Assembly: GCA_025963345.1 (NCBI GenBank)
Contig: JAOPUS010000006.1
Coordinates: 1 to 10,017, forward strand
DNA from: Blastococcus sp.
GTDB taxonomy: Bacteria; Actinomycetota; Actinomycetes; Mycobacteriales; Geodermatophilaceae
DNA length: 10,017 nucleotides
Direction: 5' to 3'
Positions within the stretch are counted from its first letter, which is position 1. Each line of letters opens with the position of its first letter. Positions 1-6,631 of the stretch are shown here, piece after piece. The translations under genes and the position numbers were made by a program. The notes under the pieces are model-generated. The model was not told the origin of the DNA, did not search any database, and saw only the letters and a list, made by a program, of their open reading frames with translations.

Positions 1-453
1 CACGCTGAGGCCCAGGAACCGGTGCACCCGGCCCATCCACTCCGCGTCACGGGCGGCGAGGTAGTCGTTGGTCGTGACCACGTGCACGCCGTCGCCGGTC
101 AGGGCGTTGAGGTACGCGGCCAGCACACCGGTCAGGGTCTTGCCCTCACCGGTCTTCATCTCGGCGACTTGGCCCAGGTGCAGCGCCGCACCGCCCATGA
201 GCTGCACGCGGTAGTGCCGCTGGCCCAGGGTCCGGGTAGCGGCCTCGCGCACGACGGCGAACGCCTCGGGCAGCAACTGGTCGAGGGTTTCCCCCTCGGC
301 GTATCGCTCCTTGAACTCGTCGGTCTTGGCCCGAAGTTCCGCGTCGGTCAGCGCACCGATGTCGTCGGCGTGCGACTCGACCGCATCGGCGATCTTGGAG
401 AGCCGTCGGACGATCTTGCCCTCACCGGCACGGAGAAGTTTCTGGAACACCAC
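1..453 (-). CDS. secA: Protein translocase ATPase SecA, N-terminal part (3' end outside window)
   Basis: SecA is the ATPase motor that drives unfolded preproteins through the SecYEG channel in the cytoplasmic membrane. The visible part is about 150 residues. It starts VFQKLLRAGEGK, continues with the SecA N-terminal helices (LTDAELRAKTDEFKERY), then HYRVQLMGG, and reaches the Walker A region AEMKTGEGKTL followed by HVVTTNDYLAARDAEWMGR, where the window ends. These are diagnostic SecA segments. Two adjacent GTG codons (453-451 and 450-448) can start it. I prefer 453 because a -10-like TACGCT ends 6 bases upstream, which fits a leaderless message. The G-run at 459-455 could instead serve as a Shine-Dalgarno for the 450 GTG. 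It is transcribed away from the F420 reductase gene. In mycobacteria secA1 directly follows the hpf homologue. Here two plus-strand genes intervene. Confidence 0.95.
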   Translation of the reverse strand, partial: MVFQKLLRAGEGKIVRRLSKIADAVESHADDIGALTDAELRAKTDEFKERYAEGETLDQLLPEAFAVVREAATRTLGQRHYRVQLMGGAALHLGQVAEMKTGEGKTLTGVLAAYLNALTGDGVHVVTTNDYLAARDAEWMGRVHRFLGLSV

Positions 454-459
454 ACCCCC

Positions 460-488
460 AGCGTAGGCGGCAGAACCGGCAAGGTCGC
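460..488 (-). promoter_or_regulatory. Candidate leaderless promoter of secA
   Basis: On the minus strand there is a -10-like hexamer TACGCT at 465-460 (TAnnnT pattern). Seventeen bases upstream lies a weak -35-like GCGACC at 488-483 (nnGACn). The -10 ends exactly 6 bases before the GTG at 453, so transcription would start on or next to the start codon. Leaderless messages are common in actinobacteria. This is a pattern match in GC-rich DNA, without transcript evidence. Confidence 0.4.
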
Positions 489-489
489 C

Positions 490-519
490 CAGACGAGGCC
501 GTGCGGTGCTCCGTAGCCT
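490..519 (+). promoter_or_regulatory. Candidate leaderless promoter of the F420 reductase gene
   Basis: The -10-like hexamer TAGCCT is at 514-519, with an nnGACn-type -35 (CAGACG, 490-495) 18 bases upstream. The -10 is followed by 6 bases and then the GTG at 526, the same geometry as the divergent secA promoter. No Shine-Dalgarno precedes the GTG. The two candidate promoters overlap at their -35 ends, so binding of polymerase at one could exclude it from the other. Pattern match only. Confidence 0.4.
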
Positions 520-525
520 GCAGCG

Positions 526-918
526 GTGGCCCGCGACCCGTCCGACCCCGGCCCCGAACTGCTCGCATTCCTCACCGAGCGGCACCTGGCGACGTTCACG
601 ACACTGCGCGCCGACGGCTCTCCGCACGTCGTCCCCGTGGGCGTCACGTACGACGCCGCGACCCGCACCGCACGCGTGATCACGTCCGGCAACTCGGCCA
701 AGGCGCGGCACGTCCGGGACGGGCAGCCGCGCGTCGCCGTCTGCCAGGTCGAGGGACGGCGCTGGGTCACTCTCGAAGGGACGGCGGTGGTACGCGAGGA
801 CGCGGACGCCGTCGCCGACGCCGTCGAGCGCTACGCCCGCCGGTACCGCCAGCCGCGGGAGAACCCGGCGCGGGTGGCGATCGAGATCTCCGTCGACCGC
901 ATCCTGGGCAACGCATGA
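526..918 (+). CDS. F420-dependent pyridoxamine-5'-phosphate-oxidase-like protein, biliverdin reductase type (Rv2074-like)
   Basis: This 130-residue protein has the split-barrel flavin/F420-binding fold of the PPOX class. Segments ERHLATFTTLRADGSPHVVPVG (residues 18-39), ARVITSGNSAKARHV, RWVTLEGTAVV, RYARRYRQPRENP and the C-terminal DRILGNA line up almost residue by residue with M. tuberculosis Rv2074 as I remember it. Rv2074 reduces biliverdin to bilirubin with reduced F420. Function here is by homology: an F420H2-dependent reductase in the cytoplasm, with the exact substrate uncertain because this family also acts on other compounds. Length matches the family (about 130-140). The GTG start is favoured by a TAGCCT -10 box just upstream. 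The stop codon overlaps the next gene's ATG (ATGA, 915-918), so the two are probably one transcription unit with coupled translation. Confidence 0.87.
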   Translation: MARDPSDPGPELLAFLTERHLATFTTLRADGSPHVVPVGVTYDAATRTARVITSGNSAKARHVRDGQPRVAVCQVEGRRWVTLEGTAVVREDADAVADAVERYARRYRQPRENPARVAIEISVDRILGNA

Positions 919-1465
919 CCCTGGACCTGTCGGCCGTCGACCTGCGCACCGAGGTGGTGCGCACCGAACGGCTCGTGCTGCGCCCGTTCCGCCCCACCGA
1001 CGTCGACGCCGTCCACCGCGCCTCGCAGGATCCGGAGACCCAGCGCTGGTGAAAGGACCTCCGTGCCCCCCAGCCCTCGCACGCTCGGGCCGGGCCCCTG
1101 CACGGAGGCCGTGACGGGAGGACCGGCTCGGACTCTCCGTGGTCATCGAGGTCGACGGCGAACTCGTGGGCACCGGCGGCCTCTACCTGCGGGGCGGCCG
1201 GCTCGGACCCGAGATCGGCTACACGATCGCGCCGTGGGCGCGCCGGCAGGGCTACGCCGCCGAGGCGGCGCACGGGCTGGCGGAATGGGGCCTCGGTCTG
1301 GGCGCCCCGCGGGTGCACCTGTTCGTCGACGTCCGCAACACCGCCTCCCAGGCCACCGCGGTGCGGGCCGGGTTCACCCCGGAAGGGACGGTCCGGGCAT
1401 GCCTGGAGTACCGGGACGGCTCCCGGGGCGACGCGGTGCTCTTCGGGCGGCTGGCCGGCGACTGA
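915..1465 (+). pseudogene. GNAT-family N-acetyltransferase (RimJ/RimL type), disrupted in the middle
   Basis: The N-terminal piece (915-1052, 45 residues) carries the typical opening VRTERLVLRPFRPTDVDAVHRA and ends ...PETQRW at a TGA (1050-1052). The rest is in another frame: from about 1116 it reads REDRLGLSVVIEVDGELVGTGGL, then the acetyl-CoA-binding segment IAPWARRQGYAAEAA, then VDVRNTASQATAVRAGF, ending at a TGA (1463-1465). The overall span of 183 codons is normal for the family, so little sequence has been lost. Stops at 1050 (first frame) and 1112 (last frame) mean no single indel restores the gene. At least two changes between about 1047 and 1116 are needed. Either it is a decayed gene or the sequence has base errors there. 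The substrate is unknown; relatives acetylate protein N-termini, small amines or drugs. It is coupled to the F420 gene through an ATGA overlap. Confidence 0.8.
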
Positions 1466-1474
1466 CCGACCGGT

Positions 1475-1506
1475 CCGGGAGGGCACGGCGCACCGCGCCC
1501 TCCCGG
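1475..1506. terminator. Bidirectional hairpin between convergent GNAT and hpf genes
   Basis: A perfect 10-bp inverted repeat, CCGGGAGGGC (1475-1484) and GCCCTCCCGG (1497-1506), encloses 12 bases in which CGG/CCG can also pair. It lies exactly in the 46-base gap between two convergent genes, as expected for a shared terminator. There is no T-run on either side, which is usual in high-GC actinobacteria but makes intrinsic termination less certain. Confidence 0.6.
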
Positions 1507-1511
1507 CCGGG

Positions 1512-2204
1512 TCAGGCGGGTGCGGCCGCCTTGCGGACCGCGGTCTGGGCGGCGCGGACGGGGCCGGCGCCGTTCAGCGGGAGCTCGGTCAGCCGGAGCA
1601 GGCCGTAGTCGTAGGCGTGCCGGCGGTAGACGACCGTCGGCTGGCCGGTCTCGGCGCACTGGAAGAGGAAGAAGTCGTGGCCGACCAGCTCCATCTCGTG
1701 GAGGGCCTGATCGACGGTCATGGGAGTGGCGGGGTGGTGCTTCTCCCGTACGACCCGGCCGGGCAGATGCTCGTCCAGATCGGTCATGTGCGGACCCTCG
1801 GCCAGCTGCCGGTCGAGGTCCAGGGCCGCTGCGGCGCCGAGGTCGCCCTCGACGGCGGTGTTGCCGGTCAGCCGGACGCTGGCGGGCGTGCGGCGGCCGT
1901 GGTGCACCCGGCGGCGATCAGCCGCACGGCGCAACCGGTTGTCGAGCTTGGCGCACGCGAGATCCAGCGCCGCGTAGAAGTCGGGACCACAGGCCTCTGC
2001 CCGGATGACCGGGCCCTTGCCGCGCAGGGTGATTTCCACACGCTGGCAATTGGATGCCTGTCGCGGGTTCTTCTCATGGAAGAGCTCGACGTCGATGCGC
2101 GAGAGCTTGGTGTCGAACCGCTCCAGCTGACCGACCTTGTCCTCGACATGTTGGCGGTAATGCTCCGGAACCTCGACGTTACGACCTCGGACCACGATTT
2201 CCAT
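1512..2204 (-). CDS. hpf: Ribosome hibernation promoting factor, long form (HPF/YfiA family)
   Basis: This 230-residue protein binds the small ribosomal subunit and pairs idle 70S ribosomes into inactive 100S dimers during stress or stationary phase. The N-terminal domain (about 1-105) shows MEIVVRGRNVEVPEHYRQHV, LERFDTKLSRIDVELF and the ribosome-contacting RVEITLRGKG and ALDLACAKLDNRL segments. After a basic, variable linker comes the C-terminal dimerisation domain (about 165-222) with VVREKHHPATPMTVDQALHEM and HDFFLF, characteristic of long HPF. The length fits the long form (mycobacterial Rv3241c is about 213). The ATG is supported by a strong Shine-Dalgarno, GGGAGG, four bases upstream. 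It follows the ComF-like gene by 37 bases, so it may share that transcript or have its own promoter in the gap. Confidence 0.93.
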   Translation of the reverse strand: MEIVVRGRNVEVPEHYRQHVEDKVGQLERFDTKLSRIDVELFHEKNPRQASNCQRVEITLRGKGPVIRAEACGPDFYAALDLACAKLDNRLRRAADRRRVHHGRRTPASVRLTGNTAVEGDLGAAAALDLDRQLAEGPHMTDLDEHLPGRVVREKHHPATPMTVDQALHEMELVGHDFFLFQCAETGQPTVVYRRHAYDYGLLRLTELPLNGAGPVRAAQTAVRKAAAPA

Positions 2205-2227
2205 GTGACCTCCCGGTTGGACGGGTG

Positions 2228-2250
2228 TAGTCGCTTCGACGCTAGTCGCT
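2228..2250. repeat. Short direct repeat TAGTCGCT x2 upstream of hpf
   Basis: TAGTCGCT occurs at 2228-2235 and again at 2243-2250, a 15-base period. The repeats occupy the gap between the end of the ComF-like gene and hpf; the right copy overlaps the comF TAG stop (2244-2242). The placement just before hpf would suit a small operator, but an 8-base repeat could arise by chance. Confidence 0.35.
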
Positions 2251-3036
2251 CACACCCGGTCCCGACAGTCGGCCGAGAGGGTGGTCCGGGACGTTCCCGG
2301 ACCGCTTCGGGACAACGCGCAGGTCGCCTGCTGAAGTCGCCCCGAGGATCCGCCGCGGGGTCGCGGCGACCACCGCTGCGAGCACCGGCGGGTCGCCCGG
2401 CCGGATGCCGGCGGCCAGCGCCGTGGCGGCCTCGGTGAGCGTCGCGCCGCTGGTGACGACGTCGTCGACGAGTACCAGGAGCGCTCCGGAGGTCGGCTCG
2501 GCGGTCCACCGGAAGGTCCCGGCCAGGTTGTCCCGGCGGGCGGCCGCCGACAGCCCCGCCGAGTCGCGCACCCTCCCCTGCCGCCGCAGCAGCCTGGCCT
2601 CGGCAGCGGGCAGTCCCGCCGCCTGCAGTTCCGCCACCGCGCGGGCGGTCAGCTCCCGCACGTGGTCCCGGCCGCGAGTGCGCAGGGCCGTGCGCGAGCT
2701 GGGCACCGGCACCAACAGCACCGGCCCGGAGGCGTCCGGCACGGCGCTCACCACCGCGGCGACAGCGAGCGCGAGCGCCGTCCCCAGGGGGCCGGCGAGC
2801 TCGGTCCGGCCCCGCTCCTTGAAGGCGTTGACGGCCGGACGCACCGGGCCGCTGTAGGCCCCCGCGGCGACGGTCGGCGGGAAGCCCCATGGGAACCGGC
2901 GCGGCGCCGCCGGCCGGGGTACCGCGAGCAGCCCCGCACACCGCCGGCAGAGGATCTGCCCGGGCAGCCCGCAGCCCGCGCAGGTGCGGGGCAGGACGAG
3001 GTCGGCCAGCGCTCCGAGGAGGGAGGACCTGGCCAC
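2242..3036 (-). CDS. ComF-family phosphoribosyltransferase-like protein
   Basis: The 264-residue protein begins with a zinc-ribbon-like Cys pattern, C19-x2-C22 and C30-x2-C33, near LPRTCAGCGLPG. It ends with a type I phosphoribosyltransferase fold whose PRPP-binding loop is LVLVDDVVTSGATLTEA (about 187-203). Between them are the family's RTRGRDHVRELTARAV and RRDNLAGTF segments. ComF proteins are needed for DNA uptake in naturally competent bacteria. In most actinobacteria their role is unknown, so competence should not be assumed. The GTG start gives the full N-terminal zinc motif; a G-rich stretch (GGTGGGG) just upstream could serve as ribosome binding site. It ends in TAG. It sits between lpqB and hpf, as Rv3242c does in M. 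tuberculosis. A large hairpin separates it from lpqB. Confidence 0.87.
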   Translation of the reverse strand: MARSSLLGALADLVLPRTCAGCGLPGQILCRRCAGLLAVPRPAAPRRFPWGFPPTVAAGAYSGPVRPAVNAFKERGRTELAGPLGTALALAVAAVVSAVPDASGPVLLVPVPSSRTALRTRGRDHVRELTARAVAELQAAGLPAAEARLLRRQGRVRDSAGLSAAARRDNLAGTFRWTAEPTSGALLVLVDDVVTSGATLTEAATALAAGIRPGDPPVLAAVVAATPRRILGATSAGDLRVVPKRSGNVPDHPLGRLSGPGVSD

Positions 3037-3047
3037 CGCCCCACCCT

Positions 3048-3105
3048 AAGGCCCCGTCCCGAGGCTCACGCCGAGCCTGCGAGGCGTGAGGAGGACGGGG
3101 TCCTT
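3048..3105 (-). terminator. Large two-part palindrome between lpqB and the ComF-like gene
   Basis: The outer arms CCCCGTCC (3052-3059) and GGACGGGG (3093-3100) pair perfectly. Beyond them AAGG (3048-3051) pairs with CCTT (3102-3105) past one bulged base. The inner arms CTCACGCC (3065-3072) and GGCGTGAG (3083-3090) also pair perfectly around a 10-base loop, for 20 pairs in total. The element fills most of the 83-base gap after lpqB, so it may terminate the mtrAB-lpqB transcript. It lacks a T-run. Its near-symmetric form also resembles a dispersed palindromic repeat. Confidence 0.55.
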
Positions 3106-3119
3106 CTCCTGTGGACGGC

Positions 3120-4844
3120 TCAGAGCGGGTAGAAGGGCGCCGTCCCGGGCAGCGGCTCGGCCCCGCGCACCAGGGTCACCCAGGTGCCGCCGGCCAGCTG
3201 CCAGACCGTGCCGCCCGCGTCGACGAGTGGCTGGCGGGTCGGCGCCGCGGCGATGGACTCCGGCTGGCTGGGGAGGCCGGCCGTCGGGACGGCGGACAGC
3301 CCCCAGCCGTCGACGCCCACCTCGTAGGGCACGACGCGGTCGTCACTCTGGTTGCGGGCGAGCACCAGCAGGTTCCCGCTGTCCCGCCACGTGACGTCGA
3401 CCACCTGGGACAACGACGGGGCGATGTCGCGCAGGTCCCGGAGCTCCACGCTGCCGCCCTGGGCACGGACGACGGTCCCGACGTAGAGGCCGCGGCCGGC
3501 CGGGCCGTCGACGACGAGCGCGGCACGGACACCGTCGGGCGAGAGCCGCAGGACGTCCGCGCGGCCGAGGCCCGGCAGCGTCGGCGTGTTCACCGCCTGG
3601 GGCGCCGCGCCGGCCGGTACGCGCACCACGGCCGTGCCGTCGCGCACCACCCACGCCTCCGAGCGGGTGGACGCGACCGTCGGCGAGTCCAGCGTGGAGG
3701 CGGTCAGCACCGGCGCGAGCCCACCGTCGTAGGGCCCCGCGTACAACGTCGCACCGGACGCGTCGGTCCGGACCCCGACGAGGAAGGACAGCTTCCCGGT
3801 GCGCGGGTCGGCCGAGATCGCGGCGCTGGACAGCCCGTAGACACCCGTGCCCGCAGGCCCCGGCGAGGGGGCCCCGGTGGAGACGGTGTGCAGCGCGCCT
3901 CCGCTGACGTAGTGACCGACCGCGTCCAGGGGCACCGCGTCGGCGGCGAAGGCGGCCCAGTCCTCGACGGTCTGCTCGGCGGGGATCCCCGCGATGTCGA
4001 CCGGTTCGCCGTCCACACGGATCTCCACCGTGCGGATGCGGAGCGGCTCGAGGGTCCAGACGATCTGCGCGCAGATCTCCGAGAGCACCGGCGCCGGGTC
4101 GGCCGTCAGCGCGGTCAGGTCGACGACGGCCGACTGGCCGTCCACCGTGACCGCGCTGCGCAGCTGAGCGCCGTTCAGCGGGTTGCGGACCCCCGCCGCG
4201 ATCGCCCCGGACGGCCCGTCCAGCACCCGCTGGATCAGCGCGGTCGGTTGCGCGTCGCCCTTGATCATCAGACGCGGATCGGGCACCACCCGCTGCCCGG
4301 TGGGATCGAGGAAGAAGGCGTCCCGCTCGACGTAGAGCCGTTCGAAGTCGGGCTGGAGGATGATCAGCCCGTCCGGCGGGTCGGTGATCCGCCACTCGCC
4401 GTCCACCTGCTCGAGGTTGAACTGACGGGTGAAGACCCCTGTCCCGCCGACGGTGAACACCCCGCGCGGATCGACTGTGCCGACGGGGTTCGCCGACAGG
4501 GTGACCGCGTCCGCCTGGGTGGCGACCGTCGCGTAGTCCGGGCTCAGCACGGTGATGCTGGCCTCGTCCGACCACGTCCCGGCCGCCTCGGGCGCGAGGT
4601 GCTCACGGGCCACCGGGTGACCGGGACGGGCGCTGGCCGCGGCGTCGATGAACCCGCGGACGATCTCCTCCGGCGTCGCCCCCGGCTCCGGTGACAACGG
4701 CTCGATGCCGACGGTCTCGGCCGGCCGGGAGGGCGCCTGGGTGATCTGCACGGCCGCCGACGAGCTCGGCACGGTCGAGCAGCCGGCGACGGCGAGCAGC
4801 AGCGCCAGCACGGGCGCCCAGCGCGCGCCGGGGGTGCGCGTCAT
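3120..4844 (-). CDS. lpqB: Lipoprotein LpqB, partner of the MtrAB two-component system
   Basis: LpqB is an actinobacterial lipoprotein on the outer face of the membrane. In mycobacteria it interacts with the sensor domain of MtrB and affects MtrA activation, cell-wall homeostasis and division. The 574-residue product starts with a lipoprotein signal peptide: hydrophobic stretch PVLALLLAVAG and lipobox V-A-G-C, with Cys22 as the lipid-modified residue. A GerMN domain lies at about 195-290 (TALIQRVLDGPSG, RSAVTVDGQSAVVDL). The remainder is a beta-propeller-like LpqB C-terminal domain with repeated strand patterns such as LRLSPDGVRAALVV. The ATG start was chosen because it creates the signal peptide, overlaps the mtrB stop as ATGA (4844-4841), and has GGAG seven bases upstream. 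The frame stays open further upstream, but those codons lie inside mtrB. It is the last gene of the mtrA-mtrB-lpqB unit. Confidence 0.94.
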   Translation of the reverse strand: MTRTPGARWAPVLALLLAVAGCSTVPSSSAAVQITQAPSRPAETVGIEPLSPEPGATPEEIVRGFIDAAASARPGHPVAREHLAPEAAGTWSDEASITVLSPDYATVATQADAVTLSANPVGTVDPRGVFTVGGTGVFTRQFNLEQVDGEWRITDPPDGLIILQPDFERLYVERDAFFLDPTGQRVVPDPRLMIKGDAQPTALIQRVLDGPSGAIAAGVRNPLNGAQLRSAVTVDGQSAVVDLTALTADPAPVLSEICAQIVWTLEPLRIRTVEIRVDGEPVDIAGIPAEQTVEDWAAFAADAVPLDAVGHYVSGGALHTVSTGAPSPGPAGTGVYGLSSAAISADPRTGKLSFLVGVRTDASGATLYAGPYDGGLAPVLTASTLDSPTVASTRSEAWVVRDGTAVVRVPAGAAPQAVNTPTLPGLGRADVLRLSPDGVRAALVVDGPAGRGLYVGTVVRAQGGSVELRDLRDIAPSLSQVVDVTWRDSGNLLVLARNQSDDRVVPYEVGVDGWGLSAVPTAGLPSQPESIAAAPTRQPLVDAGGTVWQLAGGTWVTLVRGAEPLPGTAPFYPL

Positions 4845-6559
4845 GCCGGCGCTCCGGGACGCCGGACGACCGCCGGGCGCAGCGGCAGCGGCGAGCTGGT
4901 GAGGTCGCCGTCGGCGGTCAGCGGGAGCGTGAGCCGGAACTGGGCACCGGCGCCGGGCTGCCCCCAGACCTGGAGCCAGCCGCCGTGCAGGCGGGCGTCC
5001 TCGAGACTGATCGACAGCCCGAGGCCGCTGCCCCCCACGGTCCGGACGCGGGAAGGGTCGGCCCGCCAGAACCGGTCGAAGACGTGCTGGGCGTCGGTCG
5101 AGCTCAGGCCCACCCCGAAGTCGCGGACGGTCACCGCGGCCGCGGTCCGGTTCGCGGCCAGGGTGATCTCGATCGGCCGCCCGGCCCCGTGCTCGATGGC
5201 GTTGCCGACCAGGTTGCGCAGGATCCGCTCCACCCGGCGGGCGTCGACCTCGGCGATCACGTCCTCGTCGGGCCGGTTCACCACCAGCTCGGAGTCGTGC
5301 CGCTCGGAGAGCGCCCACATGCCGGCCGCCACCCGGGCGACGAGCGCACCCAGGTCCACCGGCTCGGCGTCCAGGACCGCGGCCCCGGCGTCGTAACGGC
5401 TGATCTCCAGCAGGTCGGTCAACAGCCCCTCGAACCGGTCGAGCTCGGCGCGCAGCAGCTCGGCCGAGCGGGACACGTGCGGCGGGAAGTCCCCGCGCGC
5501 GTCATGCAGCACGTCGGCGGCCATCTGCACTGTCGTCAGCGGCGTCCGCAGCTCGTGGGAGACGTCGGAGGTGAAGCGCTGCTGCAGCTGCGACAGCCCC
5601 TCCAGCTGGGTGATCTGTCGTTGCAGACTGTCGGCCATCGCGTTGAAGCTGGTCGCCAGCCGGGCCAGATCGTCCTCCCCGCGCACGACCATCCGCTGCT
5701 CCAGCTGCCCGTCGGCGAGCCGCTGGGCGATGCCGGCCGCCCGGCGCACCGGGTCGACCACCAGCCGGGTCACCAGCACGCCGATGCCGACGACGAACAG
5801 GGTCAGCGCGACCCCGCTGATGATGACCGTGCTGCGGATGAGGGAGAGGCTCTCCTGCTCCTGGTCCAGCGGGAAGGCGTAGTACAGCTCGATCTGCTGG
5901 CTGCCGGCGGAGTCACTGGGTACCGCGGCGCCGATGAGCAGCGTCGGCTGCGGCTGCCGCCGACTGTCGGGCACCAGGGCGTACTGCCAGGCCTGGCGGC
6001 CGTCGTCGACCGCGGCGCGCAGATCGGCCGGCAGGGCCCGCCGCAGCAGCGGCCGGCTCTCCGCCGCACGGGGCACGTCGCCGGTTCGGTGGATCATGAC
6101 GACGTCGAAGTCACCGGCGGCGCCGCCCCGGCTGACCAGCTGGGTCACCGTGCGGTTCAGCGCCGAGCGGACGCTCGCGGCGTCACCGGTGGCGATGCCG
6201 GCCACCTGGGTCTGCGCGTAGATCACGCCGGCCTGGGCCTGGTCGATGGCCGCCTGCCGCTTGACCGACAAAAGTTGGTCCCGGATCTGGCTGAAGAGAA
6301 CGAGACTGACGATCACCACCACCGTGCCGGCGACGACCATCGTGATGGCGCCGATGCGGACCTGCAGCGAGGAACGCCAGGTGCGCAGCGCGCGGACGGC
6401 GAGCCGCCGGGAGAGAACGTACGTCCGGCGGCGCAGGCGCACCGACCGGCGCCGCAGGCCGCGGCGGATCCGGCGCAGTTCGGCCGCGCTGCGGGACGGC
6501 GTGCGAACGGGCGGCGCCTGGGCGTCGACGTCGCTGCGGGGAAGATCCGTTCGCGTCAC
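4841..6559 (-). CDS. mtrB: Sensor histidine kinase MtrB
   Basis: MtrB is the membrane sensor kinase that phosphorylates MtrA, controlling cell division, peptidoglycan hydrolases and osmotic responses in actinobacteria. The product has 572 residues (about 567 in M. tuberculosis). In order: an Arg-rich cytoplasmic N-terminus (26-66), TM1 (about 67-92), an extracytoplasmic domain, TM2 (about 241-266), HAMP (267-320), and HisKA with SHELRTPL where His335 is the phosphoacceptor. The ATPase domain follows, with N box ERILRNLVGNAIEHG (445-458), G1 DFGVG (480-484), F box FDRFWR and G2 GSGLGLS. All catalytic motifs are intact. The GTG at 6559 is the only in-frame start near the N-terminus and has no good Shine-Dalgarno. 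A 19-codon ORF with a good one ends on it (TGA overlapping GTG). The true N-terminus is therefore the least certain part. Its stop overlaps lpqB's ATG. Confidence 0.95.
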   Translation of the reverse strand: MTRTDLPRSDVDAQAPPVRTPSRSAAELRRIRRGLRRRSVRLRRRTYVLSRRLAVRALRTWRSSLQVRIGAITMVVAGTVVVIVSLVLFSQIRDQLLSVKRQAAIDQAQAGVIYAQTQVAGIATGDAASVRSALNRTVTQLVSRGGAAGDFDVVMIHRTGDVPRAAESRPLLRRALPADLRAAVDDGRQAWQYALVPDSRRQPQPTLLIGAAVPSDSAGSQQIELYYAFPLDQEQESLSLIRSTVIISGVALTLFVVGIGVLVTRLVVDPVRRAAGIAQRLADGQLEQRMVVRGEDDLARLATSFNAMADSLQRQITQLEGLSQLQQRFTSDVSHELRTPLTTVQMAADVLHDARGDFPPHVSRSAELLRAELDRFEGLLTDLLEISRYDAGAAVLDAEPVDLGALVARVAAGMWALSERHDSELVVNRPDEDVIAEVDARRVERILRNLVGNAIEHGAGRPIEITLAANRTAAAVTVRDFGVGLSSTDAQHVFDRFWRADPSRVRTVGGSGLGLSISLEDARLHGGWLQVWGQPGAGAQFRLTLPLTADGDLTSSPLPLRPAVVRRPGAPA

Positions 6560-6615
6560 TGCCGGTCGGTCATCGCACCCGTGCGGGACCTCGCGGGCTC
6601 GATCACAGTGCTCAC
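6556..6615 (-). CDS. Possible 19-residue leader ORF coupled to mtrB (or true mtrB N-terminus cut by an indel)
   Basis: A GTG at 6615-6613 is preceded by GGGAG (6627-6623) with an ideal 7-base spacer. The reading frame encodes MSTVIEPARSRTGAMTDRQ and stops at TGA 6558-6556, which overlaps the mtrB GTG start (6559-6557). It begins 16 bases after the mtrA stop, normal operon spacing. Two readings fit. It may be a translated leader that delivers ribosomes to mtrB by stop-start coupling. Or these codons may be the real MtrB N-terminus, with one base missing or extra near 6559. The unusual 72-base mtrA-mtrB gap without a ribosome binding site at the mtrB GTG supports either reading. I recognise no homologue. 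Confidence 0.35.
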   Translation of the reverse strand: MSTVIEPARSRTGAMTDRQ

Positions 6616-6631
6616 CGGTCCGCTCCCGCGC

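Noticed and set aside
3111..4694. A 527-codon open frame on the plus strand opposite lpqB
   Set aside because: Low-complexity shadow of lpqB with no recognisable domain.
4845..5318. Upstream extension of the lpqB frame to 732 residues
   Set aside because: The extension lies inside mtrB in another frame and would bury the lipoprotein signal peptide; the ATG at 4844 has a Shine-Dalgarno and the ATGA overlap.
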